From positions 3,410,001 to 3,474,000 of the forward strand of contig JBBMOL010000082.1 in assembly GCA_037954665.1 (NCBI GenBank): a stretch of 64,000 bases of DNA, given 5' to 3'. Made by a program: the position numbers and the translations under genes. The stretch comes from Laguncularia racemosa. Taxonomy: Eukaryota; Streptophyta; Magnoliopsida; Myrtales; Combretaceae. Shown here in pieces: positions 63,480 through 64,000 of the stretch; positions within the stretch are counted from its first letter, which is position 1; every line of letters starts with the position of its first letter. A model generated the notes under the pieces. It was not told the DNA's origin and made no database searches. It saw only the letters and a program-made list of their open reading frames with translations.

Positions 63480-64000
63480 CATTCTGATACGATTCCAAGA
63501 GCTAAGATACGAGCACCAAAGAAGACAAAGTCAATCCGAGCTCTAGGTGGCAATAGGAGGTCCAAAAAAGGAGGACATAAGCGTCGGGAGGATCTAAGGT
63601 GAAGTTCGGCCAGCCTTAAGCCAGCCTTGAATAAAGGCTGGCCGAGTTAGCTTCAAGGCCGCCGGCCTTGGAGCCGGCCTAAATGAAGGCCGCCGGCCTT
63701 TGGCCGACCTTGAATGGTTTCGCACAATTTTTTTTAGGATGATATAAATAGGCTTCCTTAGGGTTTTTCTAGGGAGAATGTTATTTTTGGTTGTAAGAAA
63801 ACACTTGAGTGTGTGTGAATCCTCTTTTAGGATTTCTTGAATATTGAGAATTGATTTTCACTTTATTCGTATTGTTCTTATCAAATTCTTGGTTCCTATA
63901 GAATTTGTGGCGAGCATTGTTATTGAATTCTTGGAATTCTTTAACCTTAGTGATTGATTTATAGAACGTAGTCTCTATCGTTCTATAATTTGATTGTGAA
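63480..64000 (+). mobile_element. LTR-like sequence running out of the window
   Basis: A new sequence replaces the truncated LTR at about 63480-63484 (TGATACGATT). It is more GC-rich at 63590-63715, has a TATA box GATATAAATAGG (63741-63752), and a downstream T-rich region like an R-U5. This is the look of an LTR promoter. No PBS or coding region is inside the window, so the family is not known. Confidence 0.5.
63608..63700 (+). repeat. GC-rich palindromes upstream of the TATA box
   Basis: GGCCAGCCTT (63608-63617) pairs exactly with AAGGCTGGCC (63634-63643). The 15-bp palindrome-like AAGGCCGCCGGCCTT occurs twice (63655-63669 and 63686-63700), 31 bp apart. Confidence 0.9.

Noticed and set aside
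1..64000. tRNA, rRNA or intact host genes
   Set aside because: I looked for cloverleaf-like and rRNA-like stretches and for long intron-exon structures besides the PMD pseudogene and saw none. The only tRNA-related sequences are the retroelement primer-binding sites. A tRNA scan would settle this.

Overview
The window is repeat-dense plant nuclear DNA. It is AT-rich and contains only Ty3/gypsy-type LTR retrotransposon sequence (Tat, Athila and chromovirus lineages), solo LTRs, and one decayed gene with a plant mobile domain (PMD). I found no intact host gene, rRNA or tRNA. Almost every reading frame is broken by stops or frameshifts, so coding entries are given as pseudogenes. The species cannot be named from this sequence.

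Layout. (1) The left half, from before base 1 to at least 34.5 kb, is one Tat-lineage element on the minus strand ('R1'). Its PBS (33569-33586), gag, protease, RT, RNase H and integrase can be followed through a series of insertions. A plus-strand PMD pseudogene (1-2598) lies downstream of its integrase, where Tat elements are known to carry antisense extra ORFs. R1 is interrupted by a solo LTR (3917-5145), a minus-strand LTR (8697-9577), an Athila element 'C' (9932-27816), and GAG-PR elements B1 (28485-32851) and B2 (34573-39569, probably in the R1 LTR). C itself holds a solo LTR (15483-16197) and GAG-PR element D (17960-26654), and D holds PR-only element E (20185-24239). This gives four nested levels: R1, C, D, E. 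(2) The right half is a minus-strand chromovirus ('R2', about 40.4-62.75 kb) split by an unidentified insert, by GAG-PR element H (41396-46371) and by a plus-strand Athila element 'G' (48342-62207). G holds PR-only element A (51308-55762). The window ends in a truncated minus-strand LTR and the start of another LTR-like sequence with GC-rich palindromes.

The most notable content is a set of six chromovirus-like LTR elements without RT, RNase H or integrase. Four (B1, B2, D, H) carry gag, usually a zinc knuckle, and protease. Two (A, E) carry only protease, a Ser/Gln-rich repeat region and a C-terminal hydrophobic segment encoded inside the 3' LTR. All six are bounded by short target-site duplications, exact or with one mismatch, and B1 and B2 share two gag/protease stop codons, so they must have been moved in trans. 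Their LTR promoters share a TATA box set in a perfect 8-bp inverted repeat and a second palindrome just upstream. One LTR subfamily contains an older LTR end and primer-binding site about 186 bp inside its present end. Both Athila elements are also internally deleted through pol. Element G carries six evenly spaced 39-bp hairpins in its 3' region and related hairpins in its LTRs. Coordinates of junctions with a matching target-site duplication are exact to the base; others are approximate, as stated in the entries.
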